From: Asticcacaulis taihuensis
GTDB lineage: Bacteria > Pseudomonadota > Alphaproteobacteria > Caulobacterales > Caulobacteraceae
Direction of reading: 5' to 3'
Assembly (NCBI RefSeq): GCF_900100255.1
Contig: NZ_FMTS01000011.1
Span: 1-63,556, forward strand
Length of the DNA: 63,556 nt
A model generated the notes under the pieces. That model worked only from the letters and a program-made list of their open reading frames with translations. It made no database searches and had not been told where the DNA came from. A program made the position numbers and the translations under genes. Below, piece by piece: positions 52,572 through 60,801 of the stretch (position 1 is its first letter; each line of letters opens with the position of its first letter).

Positions 52572-53354
52572 ATGTCTTTCCCGCAGCCGGCAGAAGCGCC
52601 AAACTGGCCCCTGGAGGCCGCCCGCGAAGCGGCGGCTGAAGAGGCTGCGAAGATGTCTGGCAAGGACGATTTCGGAAGGCGCGCCTTCCTGCGCATGGTC
52701 AGCCACGAACTGCGCACCCCGCTCAACAGCATTATCGGTTTTTCCGACATCCTGAACCAGGAACTCTACGGCCCCCTTGGGTCTCCGCAATATGTCGAAT
52801 ATGCCGGCATTATCCGCGACAGCGGCAAGAAACTCCTGAGCCTGTTCAATAATGTGCTCGATATCGTGCGGCTGGAAAGCGGCGGCGGACTGGCACCGAT
52901 GAACGAGCCGGTTCTGCCGATCATCGAGGAAGCGATTGCCAAGCTCCGCCCCCAGGCCACGGCCGGCGGGGTCACGCTCTATAACCGCGTCGCGGACGAA
53001 GACCTGCACGCCTGGCTGGACCCGCGGGGGCTGGTCTCATGTCTCGACCATCTGCTGCGCAATGCCATCGAATTCAGCCCCGCGGGCGAGATCGTTGAAA
53101 TCAACGCCCGCCGGACGGACGGCCATGTCATCCTCACCGTCTTCAATCGCGGCGACGCCCCCGACCAGGGCGATGTCGAGAGATTGATGAAGCCCTTCGA
53201 GCAGGGCGAGAACGCCGAGAACCGCCGCCATGAAGGCGCCGGCCTGGGCTGGGCCGTCGTCCGGCTCAATGCCGAGGCCATGGGTGGTGCCTTCGGCGTT
53301 GTGTCGCGCAAGGGCGAGGCGCTGAAGGCCATAATCCGGCTAAAGGCCGCGTAG
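52572..53354 (+). CDS. Soluble histidine kinase with degenerate G1 box
   Basis: A 260-aa cytoplasmic protein: coiled acidic/Ala N-terminus, HisKA with MVSHELRTPLNSIIGFSDIL (His45) and a HATPase-like domain. The N box is present (LLRNAIEFSP) and the G2 box is present (GAGLGWAVV). The G1 box reads NRGDAPDQGD instead of DxGxG, so the adenine-contacting Asp is not where expected. It may be a phosphatase-biased or ATP-poor kinase. ATG 52572 is chosen, as the upstream frame lacks support. Divergent from the DivJ-like gene. Confidence 0.82.
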   Translation: MSFPQPAEAPNWPLEAAREAAAEEAAKMSGKDDFGRRAFLRMVSHELRTPLNSIIGFSDILNQELYGPLGSPQYVEYAGIIRDSGKKLLSLFNNVLDIVRLESGGGLAPMNEPVLPIIEEAIAKLRPQATAGGVTLYNRVADEDLHAWLDPRGLVSCLDHLLRNAIEFSPAGEIVEINARRTDGHVILTVFNRGDAPDQGDVERLMKPFEQGENAENRRHEGAGLGWAVVRLNAEAMGGAFGVVSRKGEALKAIIRLKAA

Positions 53355-53411
53355 CGCACGTCCTGCCTTGATCCGGGCGCCCTTAGCGGACATATAGGCC
53401 CTGTAACCAGC

Positions 53412-53834
53412 ATGAGCGCCCGTATGTCCGAATTCCAAGCCCGCCTGAATGACCTGCTCGACGAGTTCGAGTTGTTCGATGACTGGGAGGAACGCTACCG
53501 GTATATCATCGATCTTGGCAAGGATCTGGCGCCGCTGAAGCCGGAAGAAAAGACCGAGGCCACCAAGGTTCTGGGCTGCGCCTCTCAGGTCTGGCTGGTG
53601 ATGGACGCAGGCCCGGAAGGGATTCTGCGTTTTCGCGGCGAGTCCGACGCCTTTATCGTCAAGGGGCTGATCGCCGTGCTGATCCGCCTGCTCGATGGCC
53701 TACCCTACAGCGAAATCCAGGATTTTTCCATCCGCGATACACTGGCGAAGCTGGGTCTGAACGAGGCGCTGTCCTCCCAGCGGACCAACGGCCTGATGTC
53801 GATGGTCGAGCGCCTGAAAAAAGCGACGGCCTGA
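53412..53834 (+). CDS. sufE: Cysteine desulfuration protein SufE
   Basis: A 140-aa SufE that accepts persulfide sulfur from SufS for Fe-S cluster assembly. The active Cys is in VLGCASQVWL (C56). DDWEERYRYIIDLG at the start and GLMSMVERLK at the end are typical. It stands apart from the main suf operon, next to a DnaA domain IV protein. Confidence 0.93.
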   Translation: MSARMSEFQARLNDLLDEFELFDDWEERYRYIIDLGKDLAPLKPEEKTEATKVLGCASQVWLVMDAGPEGILRFRGESDAFIVKGLIAVLIRLLDGLPYSEIQDFSIRDTLAKLGLNEALSSQRTNGLMSMVERLKKATA

Positions 53835-53849
53835 ATTGTCGCCATTCGT

Positions 53850-54272
53850 TTACGCCACCATTTCCATCAGGTTGGTGCTGAGCAGCTTGACATCGAACGG
53901 ATCCGGCGCGCTTTTCAGGCACTTTTCCAGATGCTCCAGCCGGATATCGAAGGCCCGGTCGTCACGCAAATCTTCCACCAGGCGGCAGGCATACCCGGCC
54001 GTGGTGCGATCCCGGCCGAAAGCCGCACCGATGCGCGCCAGCGGCCATTCAAAGCTGACATAGGCCAGGTACATGGCCACCTGCCGCGCCCGCGCCGCAC
54101 GGGCCTGGCCGCGGGTCGCGCCTCGAATCTGCTCTGCGGGAACGCCTGTCGCCAGCGCCACCAGATCCATCACGAACAGGGCGCGCGCGACATCGCGCCG
54201 CAAGCCGTCGCCGCGCCCTTGCGCCCGGCTGTCACGCATAAAATTATCCGCGGTATTTTGTGCCTTTATCAT
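53850..54272 (-). CDS. Solo DnaA domain IV-like DNA-binding protein
   Basis: A 140-aa protein whose core (RGATRGQARAARARQVAMYLAY then WPLARIGAAFGRDRTTAGYACRLVEDL) matches the helix-turn-helix of DnaA domain IV, the part that reads DnaA boxes. It has no AAA+ domain. The usual GRDHTT signature appears as GRDRTT. ATG 54272 with GGGAG upstream is preferred to 54284. It could bind DnaA boxes and compete with DnaA, or be a simple transcription factor. It is convergent with sufE, 15 nt apart. Confidence 0.82.
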   Translation of the reverse strand: MIKAQNTADNFMRDSRAQGRGDGLRRDVARALFVMDLVALATGVPAEQIRGATRGQARAARARQVAMYLAYVSFEWPLARIGAAFGRDRTTAGYACRLVEDLRDDRAFDIRLEHLEKCLKSAPDPFDVKLLSTNLMEMVA

Positions 54273-54549
54273 CTGAACTCCCATCGCCTGTGAGCCGTGT
54301 GTAACCCACGGTCAAAATCATAGGCGCGCCCCAGGAGAAGAGGATAACTTTCCTATCCAAAAATGTGAATAGGTATAATTTCCTTTTTAAGGCACGTTAA
54401 AGGCGTTATTTTTATTAAAATTTACCACAGGTTGCATTTGCTGCTTGCTTCTACAAAAGCGGGCATAGATGATGTAAACGTTCAGGGATTAAGGGATGAA
54501 GCACGGCCCGTCGACCGTTTCCGGCAGCATCTGTGCCCACCGGCCATGT

Positions 54550-55056
54550 TTACGAAGCGGAGCGTATGCCCGACTGTACCAGATCGACCTTGCCGATCAG
54601 GGCATCGTGGCCCAGGATCATGTCGACATTGACGCCATCCGACGCCAGGGGCAGGCGCAGCCAGAACAGGCTGAGCCCCTTGGCGCCGCGCCAGGCCATG
54701 GAATGCAGGCCGACATTGGGCTTGCCGGTCTCGACGACAAAGGTGAGGTGTTCGGCCCAGTATTGGGCCTCCGGTTCAGTATAGATGCTGTCGAGCCGCT
54801 TGCCGGTAATTTCCTCGCCATAGGCCGTGAAAAGCTCTGTGCCGGCCAGGCGCTGGCGGAAGACTTCGGGGTTGTTTTCGGGATTGGGTGACAGCACATC
54901 GATCAGGCTGATGGTCGGCAGGCGGCGCTTGATCGCCACAGGATCGAGGTCTTGCCGCGAGGGCAGCCTGCCGCACCGGCGCAGACTCTTCCAGTAACGA
55001 AAGATATCTTCGTGCGAGCGCAGGGCCGCCAACATATCCGAAGCTAAACCAGCCAT
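54550..55056 (-). CDS. PAS domain protein (PAS_5 type)
   Basis: A 168-aa single-domain protein. IFRYWKSLRRCGRLPSRQDLDPVAIKRRLPTISLIDV and FRQRLAGTELFTAYGEEITGKRLDSIY are characteristic of the PAS_5 family (PF07310 type), common in Caulobacter and Rhodospirillales. No output domain is attached, so it would act by protein contact. Ligand unknown. Confidence 0.85.
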   Translation of the reverse strand: MAGLASDMLAALRSHEDIFRYWKSLRRCGRLPSRQDLDPVAIKRRLPTISLIDVLSPNPENNPEVFRQRLAGTELFTAYGEEITGKRLDSIYTEPEAQYWAEHLTFVVETGKPNVGLHSMAWRGAKGLSLFWLRLPLASDGVNVDMILGHDALIGKVDLVQSGIRSAS

Positions 55057-55250
55057 AAGTAAAAGTTTGTCTGCCCCTTCGCTAAACCCCGTTCCATTGG
55101 AAAAACCAAGGATAAGGTCTTCGCATATACACCTACAAAATGGAACAAGACGCGAACACTTGAATCAAGTCTGTATAAAACAGTCCATGCCCGCGAATCA
55201 CCCAAATTCACCTTCTCTTAACTGGTGAATCCTTGGCAAGCAAAAAAGGG

Positions 55251-55265
55251 TTAACGCAGACTTTA
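55251..55265. promoter_or_regulatory. CtrA-box-like sequence
   Basis: TTAA-N7-TTTA differs from the TTAA-N7-TTAA consensus at one position. It lies 195 nt upstream of the PAS gene start, within its promoter region. Confidence 0.25.
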
Positions 55266-55426
55266 TCCCAAACACGATAATCCACTGTTTCATGGGGATT
55301 AACAGGTATCGACTAAGGTATACGGACCTTTTGCGGGGTTGCTCTCGCGTCAAACTCTGGCCAATTGAGTCATATTGGTCACAGGAAAATACTGCCGCCA
55401 CTCTGTATAAAAATGCCATCCTGAAA

Positions 55427-55457
55427 TAAAAAGGCCCCGGCAGGTGCTGCCGGGGCC
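55427..55457 (-). terminator. Rho-independent terminator of mucR
   Basis: Perfect 11-bp stem GGCCCCGGCAG (55433-55443)/CTGCCGGGGCC (55447-55457) with a 3-nt loop. It is followed on the minus strand by TTTTTATTT, 26 nt after the mucR stop. Confidence 0.9.
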
Positions 55458-55482
55458 TCCTTAATTCATATTGAGAGCAGAC

Positions 55483-55914
55483 TTATGCCTTGCTGGCGCG
55501 GCCCTTGCGGGTGACCTGGCGGCCGCCCTGACCGAGGCCCATCTGCTTGGCCAGGTCCGAACGCGCCTTGGCGTAGTTCGGCGCGACCATCGGATAATCC
55601 TTCGGCAGGTTCCACTTGGCGCGATAGTCTTCCGGGCTCATGCCGTACTTGGTGCGCAGATGGCGCTTCAGCGACTTGAACTTGCGGCCGTCTTCGAGAC
55701 AGACAATAAAATCGGAAGAAATCGACTTCTTGACCGAAACAGCCGGCTCCTTGGGGGCTTCGACCTTGGTTTCTTCGCCGGAAGAAATAGAGTTGAGCGC
55801 AGCATAAACGCTTTGGATCAGCGAGGGCAGTTCGCTGGCCGGCACGGAATTATTACCGACAAAGGCAGAAACGATATCCGCCGTCATGTCCAGGGTGTCC
55901 GTCTTGCTTTCCAT
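55483..55914 (-). CDS. mucR: MucR/Ros family transcriptional regulator
   Basis: A 143-aa Ros/MucR zinc-finger regulator. DMTADIVSAFVGNN...LPSLIQSVYAAL is the N-terminal oligomerisation part. The finger region reads FIVCLEDGRKFKSLKRHLRTKYGMSPEDYRAKW, and YPMVAPNYAKARSDLAKQMGLG is the conserved C-terminal extension. Only one of the two usual finger Cys is present (CLED), a pattern seen in other alphaproteobacterial MucR proteins. In Caulobacter MucR acts with SciP in the CtrA cell-cycle network. Confidence 0.93.
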   Translation of the reverse strand: MESKTDTLDMTADIVSAFVGNNSVPASELPSLIQSVYAALNSISSGEETKVEAPKEPAVSVKKSISSDFIVCLEDGRKFKSLKRHLRTKYGMSPEDYRAKWNLPKDYPMVAPNYAKARSDLAKQMGLGQGGRQVTRKGRASKA

Positions 55915-56109
55915 TATATTGTCCTTTGCACTTTGTGGACTTTACCTATGACAGCAGACTGCAATATTCAAGCCTTATCGTCAAAAAAAACGCACATGCC
56001 ACAGATGTGAGCAATGAATTACTTGATATATGGCAATTAAAGTCAGTTCAGACCTGTTTAGGCGAATCACAGATTACGTCTATATCCAGATCGCGCCGTC
56101 ATTCAGCTC

Positions 56110-56139
56110 TTTAAATCTTGGGCAAAGGCCAGCATGGCG
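56110..56139. repeat. Duplicate of the 3' end of the DUF2336 gene
   Basis: The 30 nt at 56110-56139 match 56212-56241, the last codons of the DUF2336 gene, with one mismatch. On the minus strand it reads SAMLAFAQDLKS and then stop, the same ending as the gene (AAMLAFAQDLKG). It looks like the remnant of a local duplication or of a replaced gene end. Confidence 0.65.
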
Positions 56140-56204
56140 CTCAAGCAGCGGAGGGGCCGGCCATCCGGCGGTAACGCGAATCAAAATGCCATGCAGGCTC
56201 AGCA

Positions 56205-57512
56205 TTACCCTTTTAAATCTTGGGCAAAAGCCAGCATGGCGGCACGTTGCGGCACGCTCAGCGAATCAAGATCGACGTCTTCGCCGTTTGAAATGGCACG
56301 CAGCATGACGTGCGTCAGGGCCGAGGAGAGCGACCAGTTCCAGTAGCGCAGTACGGTCTGGGCGCGGTCGACCGCCAGGATATCATAGGTGATCAGCACT
56401 TCAGCCAGATGCGGGTGCATGAGCCCCTCCGACGTGCGCAAGGGTCGGCGCAGCGCCTTCCACAGGGCTTTAAGCGCTTTTTTCGACAGGCCGGTCGCCT
56501 TGCACAGCACCGCCAGCCCTTCGCCACCGCGGTCACGCATCAGCTTGGCACCGGTGGCCGGCTTGATGCCCGACATGTAGGAGATTTCCTCGGCCATATG
56601 ACGCGTCATGCCGAGGCGCGCGGCCTCGGCAATGGCGGCCTCCAGCGAGGTATAGGGGCTTTTCTCCAGCGCTTCGCGGTTGCGCTGGCGGCGTTCGATG
56701 AATTGCAGCGCCTTGCGCGCCAGCGGATCCTGCCATTTCTCGGCGGCCATCATGGCGAAGACATCCGAGGCCATGTCCTGCATGATTTCGCGGTTGACGC
56801 CGAAACGGGTCAGGATCAGGCGCCGGCAATCGGCTTCCGCCCACCAGAACAGCACATAGGCCGAGGACGGCCGCAGTTCGCTGCGCTTCATGATCAGCGG
56901 AATGAGCTGCGGATGGGTCTGGCTCATCGCCACCGCCGCTTCCAGCGCCGGCTGAGACAGGCGCGCCCGCTGATTTTTCAGCAGGGTCTCGATCACCGGA
57001 ATATTCTCCGTATCGACCAGGTATTCACACAGGATGCTCGACAGTTCCTTGCGCGTGGCCAGAAGCATGTGGTGATGGTGATTACCAAATTTCGCGCAGT
57101 AATACAGATCAGCGTCGCTCAGGGATTCGCAATCCTCAATCAGCGCGCGCGCCACCTCGGCATCGTCGGTGATCAGCATCCGGATCAGGGAATTGGGGAT
57201 TTCGCCCAGAATGCTGACGCGTTTGGCGACCCTTATCCGCTCATGCAGGACCGATTCCCTCAGCATCTCGACCAGCAGGTCGGCAGTCACCGCGCGCTCG
57301 AAGGCATTGATCCGGCTTTCCGGCAGGCAGACGACATCGGCCAGGCGCTTCAGCAGGACATGCCGGGCCTGGTTTTTCGGCGGCGGCGCCTCGGCGATAA
57401 TATCGTCGAAAATCTGATCCAGTTCTGAGCCTTGCGCCCCCTCAACGCCTTCGCCCGCCGCGAAATCATCGGTTTCGGCAGGGGAATCGGCACGGGCGAG
57501 GGAACTGACCAT
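56205..57512 (-). CDS. DUF2336 family protein
   Basis: A 435-aa cytoplasmic protein of the alphaproteobacterial DUF2336 type. After an acidic N-terminus it is a long array of HEAT-like helical pairs (ARHVLLKRLADVVCLPES, RVSILGEIPNSLIRMLITDDAEVARALIEDC, FGNHHHHMLLATRKELSSILCEYLV) with no catalytic motif. Probably a scaffold. A short duplicate of its 3' end lies 71 nt beyond its stop. It is divergent from the glutathione transferase at 57663. Confidence 0.85.
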   Translation of the reverse strand: MVSSLARADSPAETDDFAAGEGVEGAQGSELDQIFDDIIAEAPPPKNQARHVLLKRLADVVCLPESRINAFERAVTADLLVEMLRESVLHERIRVAKRVSILGEIPNSLIRMLITDDAEVARALIEDCESLSDADLYYCAKFGNHHHHMLLATRKELSSILCEYLVDTENIPVIETLLKNQRARLSQPALEAAVAMSQTHPQLIPLIMKRSELRPSSAYVLFWWAEADCRRLILTRFGVNREIMQDMASDVFAMMAAEKWQDPLARKALQFIERRQRNREALEKSPYTSLEAAIAEAARLGMTRHMAEEISYMSGIKPATGAKLMRDRGGEGLAVLCKATGLSKKALKALWKALRRPLRTSEGLMHPHLAEVLITYDILAVDRAQTVLRYWNWSLSSALTHVMLRAISNGEDVDLDSLSVPQRAAMLAFAQDLKG

Positions 57513-57662
57513 GCCAGCATCATCGCCTGCATCCGTTAATCTTTTGTATAAGATCGGTTTTGGCCGAAAATCGATGTCATTTGGCAGGAAAACCCTCTGG
57601 CAAATTTATGCCCTTTTCGTCATTTTCCGCGCATCGTTCAGCGCTTTTGGAAAGGACAGCCC

Positions 57663-58352
57663 ATGCCCCAATACGAACTGCATATCGGCAACAAGAACTA
57701 TTCCTCGTGGTCGCTGCGCCCCTGGGTGCTGCTGAAGGCGCTGGATATCCCCTTCACCGAGCACCAGCATTACTTCACGCCTGACAACAGCGCCTTCAAG
57801 ACCTTCTCGCCCACCGCCCTTGTGCCTGCCCTGATCGACGGCAAGCAGACGATCTGGGACTCCCTGGCAATCGCTGAACACGTTTACGAAGACCATGCCG
57901 CCGTATGGCCCGCCAGCCGCGAGGCGCGCAGCTTCGCCCGCTCGGCTGCCGCAGAGATGCACTCCGGTTTCAGCGCCCTGCGCAACCTGTGCTCGATGAA
58001 TATCGGCATCCGCGTCAAGATGTTCGACACGCCGCCCCCCCTGATCCGCGACCTGGCCCGCATTGATGACATCTGGCGCTACGGTTTCAGCAATTTCGGC
58101 GGCCCGTATATTGCCGGCAGCACCTTCACGGCGGTGGACGCCTTCTATGCACCGGTCGTCTTCCGCATCCAGACCTATGGCGTGGGCTTCGATCTCAGCA
58201 GGGAGGCGCGCGCCTATGTCGATTTCATGCTCCAACACCCCGCCATGAAAGACTGGTACCAGGCCGGCATAACTGAAACCGAACGCGACGCCCCGCATGA
58301 AGCCGAAATCACGGCGGTGGGCGAGGTAATCGCCGATTATCGCGCGAAATAG
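57663..58352 (+). CDS. Glutathione S-transferase family protein
   Basis: A 229-aa GST. NKNYSSWSLRPWVLLKALDIPFTEHQHYF opens the thioredoxin-like domain with a Ser-rich catalytic region. ALVPALIDGKQTIWDSLAIAEHVYE carries the cis-Pro and gamma-Glu binding motif. The C-domain includes FTAVDAFYAPVVFRIQTY. It resembles the zeta/YfcF-like bacterial GSTs. Substrate unknown. Isolated gene. Confidence 0.88.
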   Translation: MPQYELHIGNKNYSSWSLRPWVLLKALDIPFTEHQHYFTPDNSAFKTFSPTALVPALIDGKQTIWDSLAIAEHVYEDHAAVWPASREARSFARSAAAEMHSGFSALRNLCSMNIGIRVKMFDTPPPLIRDLARIDDIWRYGFSNFGGPYIAGSTFTAVDAFYAPVVFRIQTYGVGFDLSREARAYVDFMLQHPAMKDWYQAGITETERDAPHEAEITAVGEVIADYRAK

Positions 58353-58422
58353 TTTATCCGGGACACTTGCCAAAAACGACTAAAACATGTCGCGTAATTT
58401 AATCTCTCGAAAACACGGTTCC

Positions 58423-58457
58423 CCTGGCTTGCGAAAGCCATAGTTTCGCAAGCCAGG
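58423..58457. terminator. Perfect 14-bp hairpin after the GST gene
   Basis: CCTGGCTTGCGAAA (58423-58436) pairs with TTTCGCAAGCCAGG (58444-58457) around a 7-nt loop. There is no T-run, so it may be a transcript-stabilising structure or a leader element of the downstream transporter gene (start 58555). Confidence 0.4.
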
Positions 58458-58554
58458 ATTCCGTCCGGCGGCGTCTTCAGGCGAAGACAAATGGTGGCGG
58501 TGTGCCTTGCTTTTCCCCTCGCAAGCGCAATATAAAACGCCTATAGGCTGCGCC

Positions 58555-59769
58555 ATGCCTGTTTCCTCCGAAACCAGAAAACCCCATTTCGCCGAATTCG
58601 TCGCCCTGATCGCCTCGCTGATGGCGCTGGGCGCGCTCGGCATCGATTCCATGCTGCCAGCCTTGCCGGTGATAGGCGCCGACCTGCATGTCCGCGTCGA
58701 GAACCATCTGCAATGGATCGTCTCGATCTACTTCCTCGGCATGGGCCTGGGTCAACTGTGCTTCGGGGTTCTCTCCGACTGGCTGGGCCGCAAGCGCGTC
58801 CTGATCGCCGGGGTGATGGTCTATGTCATCTTCGGCCTGATCGCCGCCACCAGCCAGAGCTTCGCCTTCCTGCTGGCTTTACGCCTCTTCCAGGGCTTTG
58901 CCGTCGCCACCACCGGCGTGGTGACGCGTTCGATCATCCGCGATCTTTACAGTGGCCCGCAGATGGCCAAGGTGCTGTCGATCAGTTTTGTCGTCTTCCT
59001 GCTGGTTCCGATCCTGGCGCCGAGCCTGGGCCAGCTTGTGCTTCTGGTCTGGCCGTGGCGCGCCATCTTTCTGATTATGGCCGGCCTGGGCGCCGCCACC
59101 GCGCTCTGGGCGTGGATACGCCTGCCCGAAACCCTGAACCCCGCTGACCGCCATCGCCCCGACCTCGCGCACCTGAAACGGGTCGGCTTTTTCGTCATCA
59201 CCGAACCCGGCTCAATCTTCTATTCTGTCGCCATCATGAGCCTGATCGGCGGACTTCTGGCCTATGTCTCTCTGATGCCGCAAATCTTCGCCGAGGTTTT
59301 TCACAAGCCGCACCTGATGGCTGGCATTTTCGCCGCCTGCGCCGGCACCATGGGTGCCGCCTCGGCACTGAATGCCTCGCTGGTCGAGCGTCTCGGCACC
59401 AAACGTATTTCGCATACCGCCCTGACCGGTTACCTGGTGGTCACCGCCATTCACATGGCCTGGGCGTGGAGCGGCCGCGAAACCATCCTCAGTTTCACCC
59501 TGTTGCAGGCCCTGACCATGGGCCTGATGTCGCTGTCGACCTCCAATTTCTCGGCCGTGGCCATGGAAAAGGTCGGGCATGTGGCCGGCACCGCCGCGTC
59601 GCTGCAAGGCGTGATCACCACGGTTGGCGGCGCTTTCGTGTCCGGCTTTATCGGCGCCGGCTGGACCGGACATATCTACTGGCTGCCTCTGTCCGCCCTG
59701 ATCTGCGGCGTACTGGCCTTCATCCTGATCGCTGTCGCCGAAAAAGGCCGGCTTTATAGAAACCAGTAA
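58555..59769 (+). CDS. Bcr/CflA family multidrug efflux MFS transporter
   Basis: A 404-aa MFS exporter with 12 predicted helices. ALGIDSMLPALPVIGADLHV (helix 1), IYFLGMGLGQLCFGVLSDWLGRKRVLIAGV (loop 2-3 motif) and GFAVATTGVVTRSIIRDLY (the Bcr/CflA helix 4 motif) are clear. ATG 58555 precedes helix 1 directly. Likely drug or metabolite export. It lies upstream of a PadR gene, though on a separate promoter. Confidence 0.9.
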   Translation: MPVSSETRKPHFAEFVALIASLMALGALGIDSMLPALPVIGADLHVRVENHLQWIVSIYFLGMGLGQLCFGVLSDWLGRKRVLIAGVMVYVIFGLIAATSQSFAFLLALRLFQGFAVATTGVVTRSIIRDLYSGPQMAKVLSISFVVFLLVPILAPSLGQLVLLVWPWRAIFLIMAGLGAATALWAWIRLPETLNPADRHRPDLAHLKRVGFFVITEPGSIFYSVAIMSLIGGLLAYVSLMPQIFAEVFHKPHLMAGIFAACAGTMGAASALNASLVERLGTKRISHTALTGYLVVTAIHMAWAWSGRETILSFTLLQALTMGLMSLSTSNFSAVAMEKVGHVAGTAASLQGVITTVGGAFVSGFIGAGWTGHIYWLPLSALICGVLAFILIAVAEKGRLYRNQ

Positions 59770-59782
59770 TTCCACAAATAAC

Positions 59783-59836
59783 TTGCCTGAAATTTCATTC
59801 GAGCATATACCTTGCATGACAAAGTAACTGGTCATG
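59783..59836 (+). promoter_or_regulatory. Promoter and operator-like repeat of the padR gene
   Basis: TTGCCT (59783-59788), 17 nt, TATACC (59806-59811) forms a plausible promoter. Immediately downstream CATGAC (59815-59820) and GTCATG (59831-59836) make a perfect inverted repeat with a 10-nt spacer, well placed for PadR autorepression. Confidence 0.45.
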
Positions 59837-59846
59837 AAAGACTCAA

Positions 59847-60203
59847 GTGCCGCCCGCCGCTGACAAGACACCTGAAAGCCGCCGCACCCAGATGTACAAG
59901 GGCGTGCTGGAACTGGCCCTGATGCGCCTGCTCCAGGATGGCGCGCAATACGGCCTGAAAATCCTCGATGGCCTGCATGAGGAAGCCGGTCTCGACCTGT
60001 CGGAAGGCACGCTCTACCCGTTGCTGCACCGACTGGAAAAGGCCGGACTGATCAAATCCGAATGGCGTCATGAAGCCGAGGCCAGCCATCCGCGCAAATA
60101 TTACGGCCTGACGCCGGCGGGGGCGACGGAACTCAAGGCCCAGGGCGATATCTGGCTGGAAATGACCGAACGTTTGAATGCGTTTCTGAAGAGGGGAAAC
60201 TGA
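59847..60203 (+). CDS. PadR family transcriptional regulator
   Basis: A 118-aa PadR winged-helix repressor: TQMYKGVLELALMRLLQDGAQYGLKIL, LSEGTLYPLLHRLEKAGLIKSEW and KYYGLTPAGATEL. The start is GTG 59847. The internal Met16 would cut into the first helix. Paired 1 nt later with a HAAS-domain membrane protein, the standard PadR/HAAS arrangement, in which the small membrane protein may sense envelope state. Confidence 0.9.
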   Translation: MPPAADKTPESRRTQMYKGVLELALMRLLQDGAQYGLKILDGLHEEAGLDLSEGTLYPLLHRLEKAGLIKSEWRHEAEASHPRKYYGLTPAGATELKAQGDIWLEMTERLNAFLKRGN

Positions 60204-60204
60204 G

Positions 60205-60732
60205 ATGGGCGCGCAGGACGAAACCGACATCAATACCTGGCTGGGCTATCTCGAACAGGTGCTGGCCCCTCTGCCGGCGTCAGAACGCGAGGATATCGTC
60301 GTCGAGGCACGCGCCCACCTGGAGGAGCGCGTGGCCGCCGGTCTCAGCGCCACGTCTGCTCTGGCCGGCTTTGGCAAGGCGGAACACTATGCCCGTGCCT
60401 TCCTCGATGACCACGCACTAACCCAGGCGCTGGACAGCCGCCGCGCTCTCACCATGGCCAAAACCCTCTTCGGCGTGGCCGGGCAAAGCCTGATCGCTAC
60501 GCTAGGCCTGATTGCCTTCCTCGTATTCGGCACCACCACGATCGGCGCCATCGCCTGCCTGCTGCTCAAGTTCGCCCGGCCGGAACTGATCAATCTCTGG
60601 CCCGGTTCCGAGCGTCTGGGAAACGGGCTCTATCCGGTCCTGGTCGCCATCGCGGTTATCGATGCCTGGCTGGCGCGCTTCAGCCTAGTTCTGGCGCTCA
60701 AGGGCCTAAAAGGACGTCCTGACCGGGAATAG
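60205..60732 (+). CDS. HAAS (DUF1700-like) domain membrane protein
   Basis: A 175-aa protein. The N-terminal helical HAAS domain (WLGYLEQVLAPLPASEREDIVVEARAHLEERVAAG, then FGKAEHYARAFLDDHA) precedes two transmembrane segments (about 93-120 and 140-165). It is the usual partner of PadR regulators. Starts one base after the padR stop. Confidence 0.85.
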   Translation: MGAQDETDINTWLGYLEQVLAPLPASEREDIVVEARAHLEERVAAGLSATSALAGFGKAEHYARAFLDDHALTQALDSRRALTMAKTLFGVAGQSLIATLGLIAFLVFGTTTIGAIACLLLKFARPELINLWPGSERLGNGLYPVLVAIAVIDAWLARFSLVLALKGLKGRPDRE

Positions 60733-60764
60733 CAACACCGACCCCATGGACAACCTTCGATTAA

Positions 60765-60780
60765 TTCGTTATATAGCGAA
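60765..60780. promoter_or_regulatory. Near-perfect palindrome upstream of the exported hydrolase
   Basis: TTCGTTATATAGCGAA is self-complementary except for one base pair. It lies 21 nt upstream of the start at 60802, overlapping the likely -10 region. Confidence 0.35.
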
Positions 60781-60801
60781 ATACATCGGGAGGGGAACAC
60801 C

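Larger units (their letters stand above)
55057..55482. other. Intergenic region between the PAS gene and mucR
   Basis: 426 nt without a convincing gene. The frame at 55198-55419 has no family features and lies behind the mucR terminator. It contains a CtrA-like TTAA-N7-TTTA (55251-55265) and an inverted repeat ATTCACC/GGTGAAT (55206-55230). Confidence 0.5.

Noticed and set aside
55198-55419. 73-aa minus-strand frame behind the mucR terminator
   Set aside because: No start signal, no family resemblance, and composition unlike neighbouring genes.
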